From: Micrasema longulum
Taxonomy: Eukaryota; Arthropoda; Insecta; Trichoptera; Brachycentridae
Direction: 5' to 3'
NCBI GenBank assembly: GCA_022494885.1
Contig: JAGVSM010000213.1
Location: 44,462-108,461, forward strand
DNA: 64,000 nt
Position 1 is the stretch's first letter. Each line of letters begins with the position of its first letter. The notes under the pieces were generated by a model. It saw nothing but the letters and a program-made list of their open reading frames with translations, was not told the DNA's origin and made no database searches. Shown here in pieces: positions 1 to 10,014 of the stretch. Position numbers and translations under genes: made by a program.

Positions 1-180
1 CGGGCACCGCTGTCCTAGGAAACCCTAGCTTTACGTTGTCTTACAGCCCCGCCACATTATGCTCCTTGCGCTGCTCATCACTGTGCTCATCGCGCTGCCG
101 ACATCTCGCCCGACGTTGCCTTCTGCCCACACACTGCTCTACTCGCGCAATTAATCGCGACGCTCATCGCAACAACGTTC
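1..180 (+). other. GC-richer patch with a 31-codon frame, unassigned
   Basis: This patch is clearly richer in G+C than the AT-rich DNA around it. An ATG at 59 opens a 31-codon frame to a TAA at 152-154. Its first half (MLLALLITVLIALPTS) looks like a signal peptide or a membrane stretch, and an acceptor-like TTACAG lies just before it. I see no family match. It may be an exon edge, the 5' part of a retrotransposon, or chance. Since 1220 is an acceptor on the + strand, the patch may lie in an intron of the gene at 1220-4240. Confidence 0.2.
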
Positions 181-539
181 AGTTTGCTAAAGTTTTATTT
201 CAATTTAAATAAATTCAATTTGAGACAATTCTTAGCCGTAAACGCCGTTCTTTCAAAATCGCGCCATAAAAAAAAGTAAATAAACATTAGATAAAAACAA
301 TTCTTTTCTTAAGTATTTCTGATAAAAAGTATACTTTAAAGATTCATTTAAATAAAATATAATTACTTTTCGACCGGCAGATTACGCCTCTTGAAATTAA
401 GACTAAACATTGGTTACTTATATAAAAGGCAAAGTATTTTAGTCAAATTTGTTAATATGATTTAATAAAACGAGTATATTCAATATAAAAAGTTTTGATT
501 TTTTAAAAGAAATAAAAGCATTTTAAATCACATAAATTT

Positions 540-1030
540 TGTGGCATTTTTCTTAAATTGTTAAATCATTCTATCAAATCCCAAAAGGAACACTCCCGCA
601 CTACCAGAAGTCAAACTAGAGGATGGGTCATGGGGTCTATCACAAACTCTGAATTCGGGCAAAGAAATTTCAGGTTTCTGGGCCCCAAAATATTCAATAT
701 GTTACCCAAAGATTGCAAAACCATGACCCGGATTCAATTTAACAAATTTGTAAAAAATTGGTTACTGGATTTAGGTCGAGAAAAATCGGAAAATTTACTA
801 AAAATAAATTCCTAATAAATTAATATTGTACAACTGTTTAGTATATTAACAAGTAGGTAGTAATGTTATTGTTTATTTTGCATAAAAATGTCTGCCTTAA
901 AACAGGTTGTACCTAGTTAGGCAGACTAGACATGATCCAGAGAAATCTATTACCTAAGTGTTTATGTAATAGATAAAGTTATTGTTATTTTTGTTAATAA
1001 ACTTTGGTTATTATTATTATTATTATTTCA
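540..1030 (+). pseudogene. 3' end of a non-LTR retrotransposon (RT tail plus 3' UTR)
   Basis: The frame at 558-815 carries the tail typical of CR1/jockey-like ORF2 proteins: an N-terminal TRSQTR stretch, then GPKIFNMLPKD, then a lysine-rich helix, matching the family pattern 'gpklWNxLP...FKxxlkxxLl'. A spacer follows, ending in a TTATTATTATT tract at about 1009-1027, as expected for a LINE 3' end. No catalytic RT motif is present, so this is a 5'-truncated copy. It lies in the presumed intron before the exon at 1220. I am sure of the retroelement origin, less of the clade. Confidence 0.65.
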
Positions 1031-1219
1031 TCAGACGTTTGACAAAAAAATATCCTAATTCAAAACATTTTTCTGTTGTTGTTTTTTGGCTTTGTTTTAA
1101 AGAAGTATAATATTTACAAGCAAAACATTCTTCTAAAATGAAAGTACGTACTTTCTTCCAAGTCTTGAGGCTTTTCGCTGGTTTCTTATTTCTTCTAATT
1201 TATTTTTCCATATTTACAG

Positions 1220-4200
1220 GTGTCTTTTAATTCTATTTGCGAAGAGGATCGAGAAAAAACCGAATCCAACGAAGAAATCAGTGTAATATCAGAATGTACC
1301 ATAAAGGAAGAAGACATCACAGAAAAACCGGAGCACGAGGGTGAAGATTCCTTCAATTCTCTCGCATCTTCGCGAGTCAGTATCGCCAGTAATGATACTC
1401 TCTCCGGGAACACTAGTATTGTCTCGACTAGATCCAATCTCCACTCTAGTCAGGCCGAAGATCGCCTTTTTGGACCTCGACTTCACCGGGCGGGAAGTGT
1501 TCACGATGTGCCGCTTCCTCCTCTTAGGAACAAGAAACGCCAATACAGCTCTCACGAAGCATTACCTTCCGCGGATAAATTCAACTCGTTCAGAACCCTC
1601 AAATCATCTAACAAAATACCGCTAGTAAGATTGAACAAAAATGTTATAAATAGGTTAGCAGAAAAGGAAAAATTGGCCAAACCCGATAAAACAGAAAAAC
1701 AAAACGAATCAGCCAAAGTTCAAATCAAAACTCCGGACACCGCGAAGAGTGAACAAAATATTCAACATGTGCCATTCCAACCTTTTAATAAAAGGGCTGT
1801 TATTGTGGCATCTGTTACAGATAGGCTGTACACAATGTCTAAACGGAAAGAAGAAAGTGCAACATCAAATAATGTTCTTTCTAGTATCAGCAAAAAACCA
1901 CTGAATGAACTGAAAATTTGTAATAATGCCAGAAAAAAACTAATGGATATAAGTTACCGGGCACTAAGAGCATCTCGTAGGCTGCGAGCTGGAGTAACAG
2001 CACAAACCCAAACTGAAAATCAGTCGTCAATCAGAGTTAAAGAGGTAGCAATTGATATACAAAATGATATAGAACCTCTTAAAACGGATAATCTTCAAAC
2101 CGATAAGATTTATCGAAACGCTGGCGTCGAGACAGAAGCGTCAACTATGTTATTCAAGGAAGCTTCCGTGGGAACAAATGGTGGTTCTATTTACAGTGTA
2201 GACAAAAGTATCGAAACTGATAAACTATCAAATCATTCTAATTTAATGTTTACAAAAACTTGCGGCGTGATGACTGAAGAAGTTCGTTCTTTTAATGTAA
2301 TATCAACACAAACTCAAGAACTTGCTCCCTCGAGAAAAAAATACTCATCCTTCACAAAATATCTCAAATTTAAACGAGATCCTCCCGCCCCGATTATTTG
2401 TGGGGAGAGAGAATCATCCCCAAACGTATTAAATATTAGTATATCTCATGATTTCGGTCAAATGGAAAATGATGTAGATGGAATTTCAGATGATAGTCTC
2501 GAAAGCGATAATCTCAATGTTTCCAACATTAAATTAGCAACTCGAGCAACTCCCGATCTACTCAATAATCATAATCCGGGAGAAAATTCAAGCAGTGGGG
2601 AGACGAATAATATCCTTCAAAAAATTACGAATACAATGGGAAGTCCCGTACAAAACCAACATGCCGGTTTTTCGGGAAATTTAGATGCGAACGATAACGA
2701 CAAATGCGGAAATTCGATATTAGCAAAGTGTACACTAAACTCTGAAGAAATAACTTCGGGTGGGCGTGGAAGCTCGAGAGTGACAAAGTGTGATAGTGTA
2801 ATCAAAAGTAAAACACAAGCCAATATCAATCAAACCAGCGATCGCGTGACGGCCGTCTCGGATGAAGTCGTAAAACAACCTGGCGTGACTCGGGGCATTT
2901 CGCAACCTTCCAACTCCCCCGCAATCTTAACATCCGACACCGTTAAATTAACAACTAAGGGTGTTGAAAATGACGAACAGAGCCACGAAACTTGTCTTCG
3001 CAGTTCTAAATCGACTCAAGCAGATTCAGCCTTAGATAACTTTTACGCGGATTTCCTCGAAGATGTTTATGTGCCTTTACCCCGCATATGCGTTAGTACA
3101 GAGAATAAAACGAATAGTTGGCCACATATGAAAAATATAATCATGGGGAGAAACGAAAATAACTACCCCTACAATATAAAACTATCGCCCAAAAGACCTC
3201 GCGAATTGAATAAAAGAAAAAAGTCTAAAACGGTAACCTGGAAACCCGATATTCACACGAGTTCAAGTCGCAATAAAAAGAAGCCACATTATAAGAATTC
3301 TTCTGTAAAACAGTCGAGCGATAATGTTCAAAAATGCAGTCACCGCGCTACCTGTCAGCTGTCTTGCAACGAAAGGAGGACGAATTATTCATGTCCTGGA
3401 CACATTACGAAATCGAACTATTTAGAAAAAACTTGTGAAACAAATCAAAACTTTATGGGAATCCATTGCTGGAGTGAAAGACATTTGACACCCTTCAACA
3501 ATCTGAGAGAAAATCAATCTCACATTGATTCGGAAAACGGATGCGAAATATCAAACCATGATGTGAAATGCCTTCAGTACATGGAAGCCACCACAAACTT
3601 GATAAAAGAGGCCACAATGTTAGTCACATCAATCGGTGCTGTAAAAGGATTATCTGAACTAACATTGAACAACAATGGACCGAAAACCAGAACAATTTCT
3701 CCAATTTGTAATGAGCAGTTACAAATTGTTGACGAAAATATTTACAGAACTACAAATTTAGGAGAGTTTCATAAGTCGTCCACTTCAGGAAACACGCGAA
3801 GAAAAATAAATATTAATTCTCCTCACCCAATTAACGCCGAGTTAATAGATAATGAGGAAAAGCACAACAGCGATTTAGGAAAATTAGAAGACACAGCTGA
3901 CCTTTATGATACAATATTTTCAAGTGATGACGAACTCATTTCAGCGAGCAAAGAAATCGATGCGATCGAAAAAGATCTATTCACATCTTTAGATCGCCTC
4001 GAGGACAGTACTGAAAGGACTAAACAATATTTCTCGTCAGTTCCAAAACGATATTCGGAGACATTCGACAGAAAGCTTGCATCTTTTCCCCCCGATTGTC
4101 AGAGTGGACCAACTCCTTACCCACGCACAAAACGAAACCCGAGCAAGTATCTCGAAGAACTCAGAAAACTGCGCAAGGAACTCGTGGAATCTACTAAACG

Positions 4201-4240
4201 AGATGAATTTATATTTAAGCAGTTCCATACGAATAATTAA
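1220..4240 (+). CDS. Terminal exon of an unrecognised Ser/Asn/Lys-rich protein with TQT motifs
   Basis: One frame of about 1006 codons is open from an acceptor (TATTTACAG, ending at 1219) to TAA at 4238-4240, with AATAAA 69 bases later. The apparent first codon is GTG directly after the acceptor, so this is the last coding exon of a longer gene and upstream exons are outside the window. The protein is hydrophilic and low-complexity, rich in Ser, Asn, Lys and Glu, with no membrane segment. Basic patches lie near residues 105, 207 and 665, and a charged coiled-coil-like helix (KYLEELRKLRKELVE) is near the C-terminus. Short motifs of the dynein light chain (LC8) type recur: AQTQTEN (about 261), STQTQE (about 362) and KSTQAD (about 597), with looser GVETE, SVGTN and GVMTE between. 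A long disordered tail of a cytoskeletal or motor protein is one possibility, but I do not recognise the family. Confidence 0.8.
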   Translation: MSFNSICEEDREKTESNEEISVISECTIKEEDITEKPEHEGEDSFNSLASSRVSIASNDTLSGNTSIVSTRSNLHSSQAEDRLFGPRLHRAGSVHDVPLPPLRNKKRQYSSHEALPSADKFNSFRTLKSSNKIPLVRLNKNVINRLAEKEKLAKPDKTEKQNESAKVQIKTPDTAKSEQNIQHVPFQPFNKRAVIVASVTDRLYTMSKRKEESATSNNVLSSISKKPLNELKICNNARKKLMDISYRALRASRRLRAGVTAQTQTENQSSIRVKEVAIDIQNDIEPLKTDNLQTDKIYRNAGVETEASTMLFKEASVGTNGGSIYSVDKSIETDKLSNHSNLMFTKTCGVMTEEVRSFNVISTQTQELAPSRKKYSSFTKYLKFKRDPPAPIICGERESSPNVLNISISHDFGQMENDVDGISDDSLESDNLNVSNIKLATRATPDLLNNHNPGENSSSGETNNILQKITNTMGSPVQNQHAGFSGNLDANDNDKCGNSILAKCTLNSEEITSGGRGSSRVTKCDSVIKSKTQANINQTSDRVTAVSDEVVKQPGVTRGISQPSNSPAILTSDTVKLTTKGVENDEQSHETCLRSSKSTQADSALDNFYADFLEDVYVPLPRICVSTENKTNSWPHMKNIIMGRNENNYPYNIKLSPKRPRELNKRKKSKTVTWKPDIHTSSSRNKKKPHYKNSSVKQSSDNVQKCSHRATCQLSCNERRTNYSCPGHITKSNYLEKTCETNQNFMGIHCWSERHLTPFNNLRENQSHIDSENGCEISNHDVKCLQYMEATTNLIKEATMLVTSIGAVKGLSELTLNNNGPKTRTISPICNEQLQIVDENIYRTTNLGEFHKSSTSGNTRRKININSPHPINAELIDNEEKHNSDLGKLEDTADLYDTIFSSDDELISASKEIDAIEKDLFTSLDRLEDSTERTKQYFSSVPKRYSETFDRKLASFPPDCQSGPTPYPRTKRNPSKYLEELRKLRKELVESTKRDEFIFKQFHTNN

Positions 4241-4308
4241 GTTACTTGTCCAAATACTCGTATATTTATTATTTGAATTGTATAGGAATTATATTATCGA
4301 CATTAAGT

Positions 4309-4314
4309 AATAAA
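4309..4314 (+). terminator. Polyadenylation signal AATAAA
   Basis: AATAAA lies 69 bases after the stop codon of the exon at 1220-4240. It is the first good signal on that strand and implies a very short 3' UTR. Confidence 0.5.
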
Positions 4315-4458
4315 AAAATTATGAAGAGTTACTTTCTTTAATCTCATATACTTTTCAATTCTGAGCTATAAAAAAAACTGTATTACGATAAATTTTCATT
4401 CAAGCAATTAAAGAAAAATATTATATTTTTTTAATCTCCAACTTTTATGTTGAAATTA

Positions 4459-5274
4459 GAACAATGCATAGAATTAAGAATAGTCTAGAAACCGCATACG
4501 AGCATCAAACAGAAGGCGACTAAACTCCTCATAAATGAGTAGTTTTACGTTTGGACCCATTAGTTTCTTTGTAGACGTCGCTCAGTACGCAACTCCCGAG
4601 TTGAATTCAACTATGCCGTGTTGTCCTTTAAAGTGTAGAAATACTACTAGGATCTTAAAGAAACGGGATGGGATCACATTTCATGTGTAATTATCAAATG
4701 AATGTGTAAGTAGCAAATACATTACTTAAAAATTGAATTATTTTTCCATGTCAGATTGTCGAAGAAATCAAAATGGACATTTCGTTAGTGTTGCCAGGGT
4801 AGTAAATTTTTTTACCCTACTTTGCTCATCTAATGAGAGAACTAATGAAAATTGGACTTCGGATTAAACAACTTTGTAGTGGACATTTGACCGATATTAT
4901 CTTTAAACCATCAAATATTATTTAACATGATATAAAAATATCCGTTTTATGTAAAATAAATTTTGTTTTTTATTTTAAGTTCAAAGTTCATTAATTCAAT
5001 TACTCTTATTAAATGACCCTTTACTTATCTACTCTGTTGTGTTAATCAATTTTTCCGCGTGAAATGTAAAGTTAGAGAAATTAACAGATTGCTTTTTTTT
5101 ACCTTACATTTGTGTTATGATTATATTTTTTCCCATTTGAAAACATTACGCGGCGACTTCACGAATGCGCGCGGCGAATGTGGGGCATAGTGGGGGAATT
5201 TTCGGACACAGTCCGATGTATTCAAATATGATTCTAAGCTCCTTCTGGATTATTCTTAATTCTATGGAACAACG
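4459..5274. mobile_element. Inverted-repeat element, family A copy 1 (8-bp TSD)
   Basis: The body is 4467-5266 (800 bp). Its ends are inverted repeats: CATAGAATTAAGAATAGTC on the left and the complement, ending ATTCTTAATTCTATG, on the right. It is flanked by GAACAATG and GAACAACG, an 8-bp target duplication with one mismatch. No transposase frame is visible, so it is non-autonomous. A GC-rich patch near 5150-5215 is shared with the second copy at 25655-26401, which lies in the opposite orientation. 8-bp duplications are typical of hAT and P superfamilies; the CA terminus fits P rather better than hAT (inference). Confidence 0.85.
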
Positions 5275-5549
5275 TTATTAAAAATTAGTTATAGTAATTA
5301 CCGACAACATCCTCGGTGAAATTGTCGCGGAAAGTCTGAGGGGCTGATGGAGACTGTTACATGGCCAACACATGCTCTTATTTGATTTGTTTTTTTTGTT
5401 ATTGAATTTTGTAGATCCTTATTAAATATTACTATGTTTTTCTATGAATTGATTATTGTGTTTATATGTTGACTGTCTTAGAACAGGGTTATATGAAAAT
5501 ACTTATTATTATTATTCTGAGGTATCATTCAAATGAATATTTTACTAAA

Positions 5550-6240
5550 TGTTCGTAGACAAGAACTGGATTCAACCCCCTAGAGACCTTCTAATATACC
5601 TGTCTCTAAAATGTTCTTCATCTCTGTTAAAATATGTTAAAATTGACAGCTCCTAGGGGGTTGAATCCAGTCCATATTTACAAAAATTTGGACAAACTCA
5701 AAACATTTTTGATAAATCCACCCGGTCCAAGAAGAAGCATAAAAATAGTTTCAAGCATTGCCTAGTCATCTAGGTGAAATAATTCAATCAGATGAACAGA
5801 AATCTGTCAGGGCCAAATTATATGTTAATTTGCATAAATTATGGGAAAGGAATTATTAATCAGTATGTATCCATTTTTTTTTTCAATATCTGAACTTTAG
5901 AATATTCCGCCATTTACTAGTAAATAAATACACAAACATTCAACGGATGGAAGAATTAAATAAAAATAGATGTTAAAATATTGAGAATTTTGTTGAGTCG
6001 GGTTGTGGTCCTGTGGCTAGTGTCTCGAACTCTGGTTCGAATGCCACTCTACCCCAACTTGATAACCATTTTTTAATATTGAGTTATTTACAACTCGTTG
6101 AAAATGGCCCTCGAAATGAAATATTTGGGCAAATCATAAGAATGCAAATATTTATTTTAAAAAATAAAAATATAGGCAGAATGGGCAATATTACACAGTG
6201 TGTAAAGTGGCCAATTAAACCAGCCAATGACAGGTTATAA
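5550..6240. repeat. Dispersed repeat, family F copy, with internal SINE
   Basis: This copy starts with a fold-back: GGATTCAACCCCCTAG near 5569 is inverted as CTAGGGGGTTGAATCC near 5653. Segments shared with other copies follow in the same order: ACTCAAAACATTTTTGAT (5698), GGTGAAATAATTCAATCAG (5772), and ACACAGTGTGTAAAGTGGCC with AACCAGCCAATGACAGG (6192-6234). Other copies are at 41044, 53891, 55735 and 59375. A SINE sits inside at about 5997-6100. No protein is coded. Confidence 0.6.
5997..6100 (+). mobile_element. tRNA-derived SINE (short)
   Basis: GGGTTGTGGTC plus GTGGCTAGTGT gives an A-box-like start, and GGTTCGAATGCC at 6034-6045 is a good pol III B box. The segment between the boxes is shorter than in the related copy at 14120, so it is probably internally deleted. 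Confidence 0.6.
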
Positions 6241-6655
6241 AATGTCTAAACTAATATATGACCTTCTTGCCAAGGATTTGAAAAGGCCTTCACTCGGATG
6301 ATTGTACGGTATTTGCAATATTATCCTTAATATTGATTTATGTACCTTAACCAAGGGATCAAGAATAGTCTTGGCAGCTCCTCCCCAACAAATACAACCA
6401 TAGGCCAAAACGGAATTGCACAAACCATAGTATATACTTTTAGTATCTACAATGGACAATATATTACCCAGTGTTATAAAGATATGGATTAGTTTCCTAA
6501 CTCTACCTACTAAATAGTTGATATGTTTTCTCCAGTCAAGGTGTGAGTCAATAAAAATTCCTAAATATTTTATGTCTTGTACACATTCCAGATGGTAGCA
6601 TTTACAGCTGGTGAACGGGTTACAATTTGTATCGTGAATTTGTATCCTTAATTCT
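6235..6655 (-). pseudogene. Non-LTR retrotransposon reverse transcriptase fragment (thumb region)
   Basis: Read on the - strand, an open stretch contains IKYLGIFIDSHLDWRKHI followed by YYGLCNSVLAYGCICWG, then a KVHKSILRII helix. This is the standard order after the YADD palm motif in jockey/CR1-like RTs (the 'YLGvxlD..l.W..Hi' and 'YGxxxWg' motifs). The palm and endonuclease are absent. It is a truncated fragment with no intact ends. Confidence 0.75.
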
Positions 6656-6927
6656 TAATTTATAATATAATTATACGACCTAAGTTTGTCTAGAGACCTG
6701 ATAAAAATCAAGAAAAAACTTACAAAAAACAGAAAAAGAACATAGGATATTTTAACTCTTTTCTTGACGATGTATCCTATAGAATACATAATATGATTTT
6801 TTCTCTTTGTGTTGAAAATTATTACAGTATAGTACTATTTTTCTGCCACAAAAAAAAGTAATAATAACGATGACAAATATTTTAAAGTTCTTCATTGTTA
6901 AAAGCGAGAAAATCCTATGAAGAACTT

Positions 6928-7570
6928 TTTTTTTTATTTGTTTATTTTTCCATACATATATTATTTACATAGAAATATAATTACAAAAATACACTTTAGA
7001 AAAATACATCTTAAAATTAAGCTACAACATGAATTGGAAAAAATGCCCACAAAGACCACAGTGTCTGAGCTTGGGCCATTCCTTTTTTAATTATTAAAAA
7101 GTTTATAGCACATATAAATGGTATGACATGACCATTAAAAGAAAAGAAAAGAAAAATAAAAGAAAAGAAAAATAAAAACCAAATTAACATGTGCTGAAAT
7201 TATGAAAAAATTATTTATTTGCAGTATGCATTTATTTTTAATTTTAATTTAAAAAAAAAAAAAGAATGTGTCTATCTGCTCCTTCCATGCTAATCCAAGA
7301 CCTCAAACTTACTTTAAACTGTACCAGTGATTGGTAGTAAAATTAGTACTTGGTTAGAAGATTGAAGGATCTTGGACCAACATGTAAGGAGTGCCTCTGT
7401 GCGAACTTGGTTCTGCATCCTGGAACTGACAGTACACTATCGGATCTATTACTAATACGATTTAAATTATTACTAAACATTTCTCTATTCAAGTGAACAT
7501 ATTTCAGGCACTGAAATAAATATAACTTTCTAAAACTAAGGAGTCCACTCTCTAAGTATAATTTATTACT
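6928..7570 (-). pseudogene. Non-LTR retrotransposon C-terminal tail and 3' UTR
   Basis: On the - strand, 7570-7335 is an open frame with NLNRISNRSDSVLSVPGCRT, then HSLHVGPRSFNLLTKY and a stop. This is the usual C-terminus of CR1/jockey-like ORF2. It is followed by about 400 bases of 3' UTR ending in an AATAAACAAATAAAAAAA-type tail at about 6928-6945. The copy is 5'-truncated and is separate from the fragment at 6235-6655, because it would lie upstream of it on the same strand. Confidence 0.6.
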
Positions 7571-8217
7571 AGGAAATAATCAAAGTATAATTGCTTTTCA
7601 AGAGTATCCTAGGGGTTTAGAAATAGTTTAGATGAATTATTTTGAGTATTTGGCGTTTAGGATAAATGGAAATTATTGAATACCTTTAAAAGTATTGCAT
7701 TTCTGTCGTTTGAGAATATACAGAAAGGAAGAAAATTTTACAGAGAATCATATTCTTTAAGAACAAAGCATTTTGAAAAATTGGCAAATTTTTCAAGATT
7801 TAATTGATTAGATGATATCTTGTATTATGTATAACATGTAAAGCACCTAAATAAATGTACAAAAATCATTTTGAAAGCGTTGTATTTCAAAGAGCTTCAA
7901 AGTTTATTATAAAAGCAAAACATTCCAGTAACTTTTTAAATAATTATCCGAGTGTCCCTGCTAAATTAATTTGACATGTTACTGAATAGAGCAGAAACCC
8001 TTTTAAAATAACACTATTTACGTTAAAATAGAAAACATTCATTTATAATATTTTTTTTTAACTGTGGGAAACAAATAAGGTACATTTATTTAGTAAGTAC
8101 AAAAATTGAATGTTTACAGTCATTAAAAATTAGTAGTCAGTCAATAAGTTACAGTTTGAAAATGATCTATTTATTGACAATTCTTGATGTAATTCCATTG
8201 TAATTATTGTAATATTG
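7571..8217. other. AT-rich spacer, nothing recognised
   Basis: No frame, inverted repeat or RNA gene is visible. A 35-base stretch near 8170-8205 (ATTGACAATTCTTGATG core) recurs at about 32660-32695, so part of it is a dispersed repeat. Confidence 0.4.
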
Positions 8218-8560
8218 TATTGGGTGTACAACTTTGCTTCCGCCGTTTTCCCGTAGATGGATTTAGCGGTAAGTAGTGGTGTAAATAAATAAATCACACA
8301 AGTCATGCAATAAACTTGGGAATCTGATCATTATTAAATGCAATTAATACGTTTGAACCGAGCATTGAAAGACAAACAGCGGCAATACAACGAGAGACAC
8401 GATAAAGTGATTTTACAGCATGACAATGATCGACGAAGAAGACGAAAAACCCTACCGCACCTGCCATATTTTTCGGACTATCAATGGCACACGGTCTGGC
8501 TGACCAGCATTTCACAAAAGGCCTCTTTTAACATTTGCGAGCATTCCATCAAAGGTTTTT
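8218..8560 (+). pseudogene. Mariner relic (left end joined to transposase C-terminal half)
   Basis: TTGGGTGTACAACTT right after a TA at 8218-8219 is a mariner-type terminal repeat. About 120 bases later the sequence jumps into the C-terminal half of a transposase: NRALKDK, then HDKVILQHDNDR (the QHDN catalytic motif), then LPHLPYFSDYQW, a worn form of the 'LPHPPYSPD' block. The whole N-terminal half is deleted and later frames are broken. This is an old, internally deleted copy. Confidence 0.75.
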
Positions 8561-10014
8561 AAAATTTTACAAGGAAATTTTAAGAGGTAATTTTGCTGCT
8601 CAATTTTTATGTCTCACTACTACGTAATAGGGTCCTCTACAACCAAGGCTCAAAATAAAACTATAGCAGACAAAGAGTTGCTTCAGAAATATCAAGGTCA
8701 ACAACATTTCAATAACAACCTCACCCAATGCAGCTGCACGGTGGAAGGTGCGCAGTATCATTATTTAATTGCTACATATGTATACTAAATATTTTAATTT
8801 ATAAAATATGCATATTATGTTAAGATATGACCTAACATTAAACAAGATATTTATGGAACGGGTTTATGATAATTCAGGCATAGAGCGTGATGCAATGCAT
8901 GGGAATTTGAGTTTTAAGTCAGCCTTGGTAAATTAATTGTAGGAATCAAACCATGTGTATTTCCAAAACAAAAAAATCATTGTAAATAGTGTCAAATATT
9001 GTAAAATATACTTTTTTTAACCACCTATTTTTTTTAAGCATTCGCAACAAGAGAAACCATAATGCAAGTACCGTTTGAACTATTTACAGTAAACCCCCTC
9101 TCATAGGGTTTATAAATTGCTTTTGCTCTGGTCAGATATTGGGTAGAAGTAATGATATAGAATTTTAGTTCGAAGGCTATGTCAAATCTTATAGACTGAG
9201 TGAAAAATGACTACAGAATGAAAAAAAATTGCTATAGCTAAATAATTGCATATTATGATATTTACGGCATTTGTGGTTTAGGTGAATTCTTTAATAAAAT
9301 TTTTAATCTACACATTAGTGAAATAGCTGTGTGTAAAAAAATAAAGAGGTAATGTGGTTTCTGATAAAAAATAATCCCTAAATTCAACATTGGTTATTGC
9401 ACATACCATTTCTAAGTCTTACAAATAAATAAATTGAAAATCTTTTATATAAACTTTTTTTATGCTAATAGTAATACTTCGCAAACTTGCTATGTATGTA
9501 CGTACAACATTTTTTATCTAATTAAATCTTTAAGAACAAAACAATTTAAAAAAATAGATTTTGAATTTGATGTTTTGTAGAAGAAAAAACTTAAATATTG
9601 ATTAAATTATATTCATTAGCAGCTAACACACTCTAAATTAAGTGACAAAATGCAGGATTTAAAAAAAACAATCAGGACATATTTTAGTATCATTGGGGAA
9701 GTAAAATACATATAAGTACTATTAAACTTTGTAGAATTTTTTTTTTTAAACAGTATAATGTTTAAAAAAAATCCTACTTGCTTACCCATTTTTATGATTT
9801 CGTACCATTCATCGGAACTATACAAAAAATATAAAATACACCATACTAACTGAAAATCACAGATTCTGCATTCCGTCTTTTATTGGTAACATCTCGGTAG
9901 ATGTAACCTGTCATAAAATAAAAACCTGTTACACAATTTGTCCAAAAACTGTTACAGCATCTTAACATAAAAAAATATGTTTCATACACTATTTTTTGTT
10001 GTTGATTAATTGAA
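8561..10014. other. AT-rich intergenic stretch, nothing recognised
   Basis: There are only short spurious frames and A/T runs. This lies between the mariner relic and the 3' end of RPA43, and probably includes the RPA43 3' UTR next to 10014. Confidence 0.4.

Noticed and set aside
558..815. 85-codon frame as a host exon
   Set aside because: GPKIFNMLP and the ATT-rich tail identify it as a LINE 3' end.
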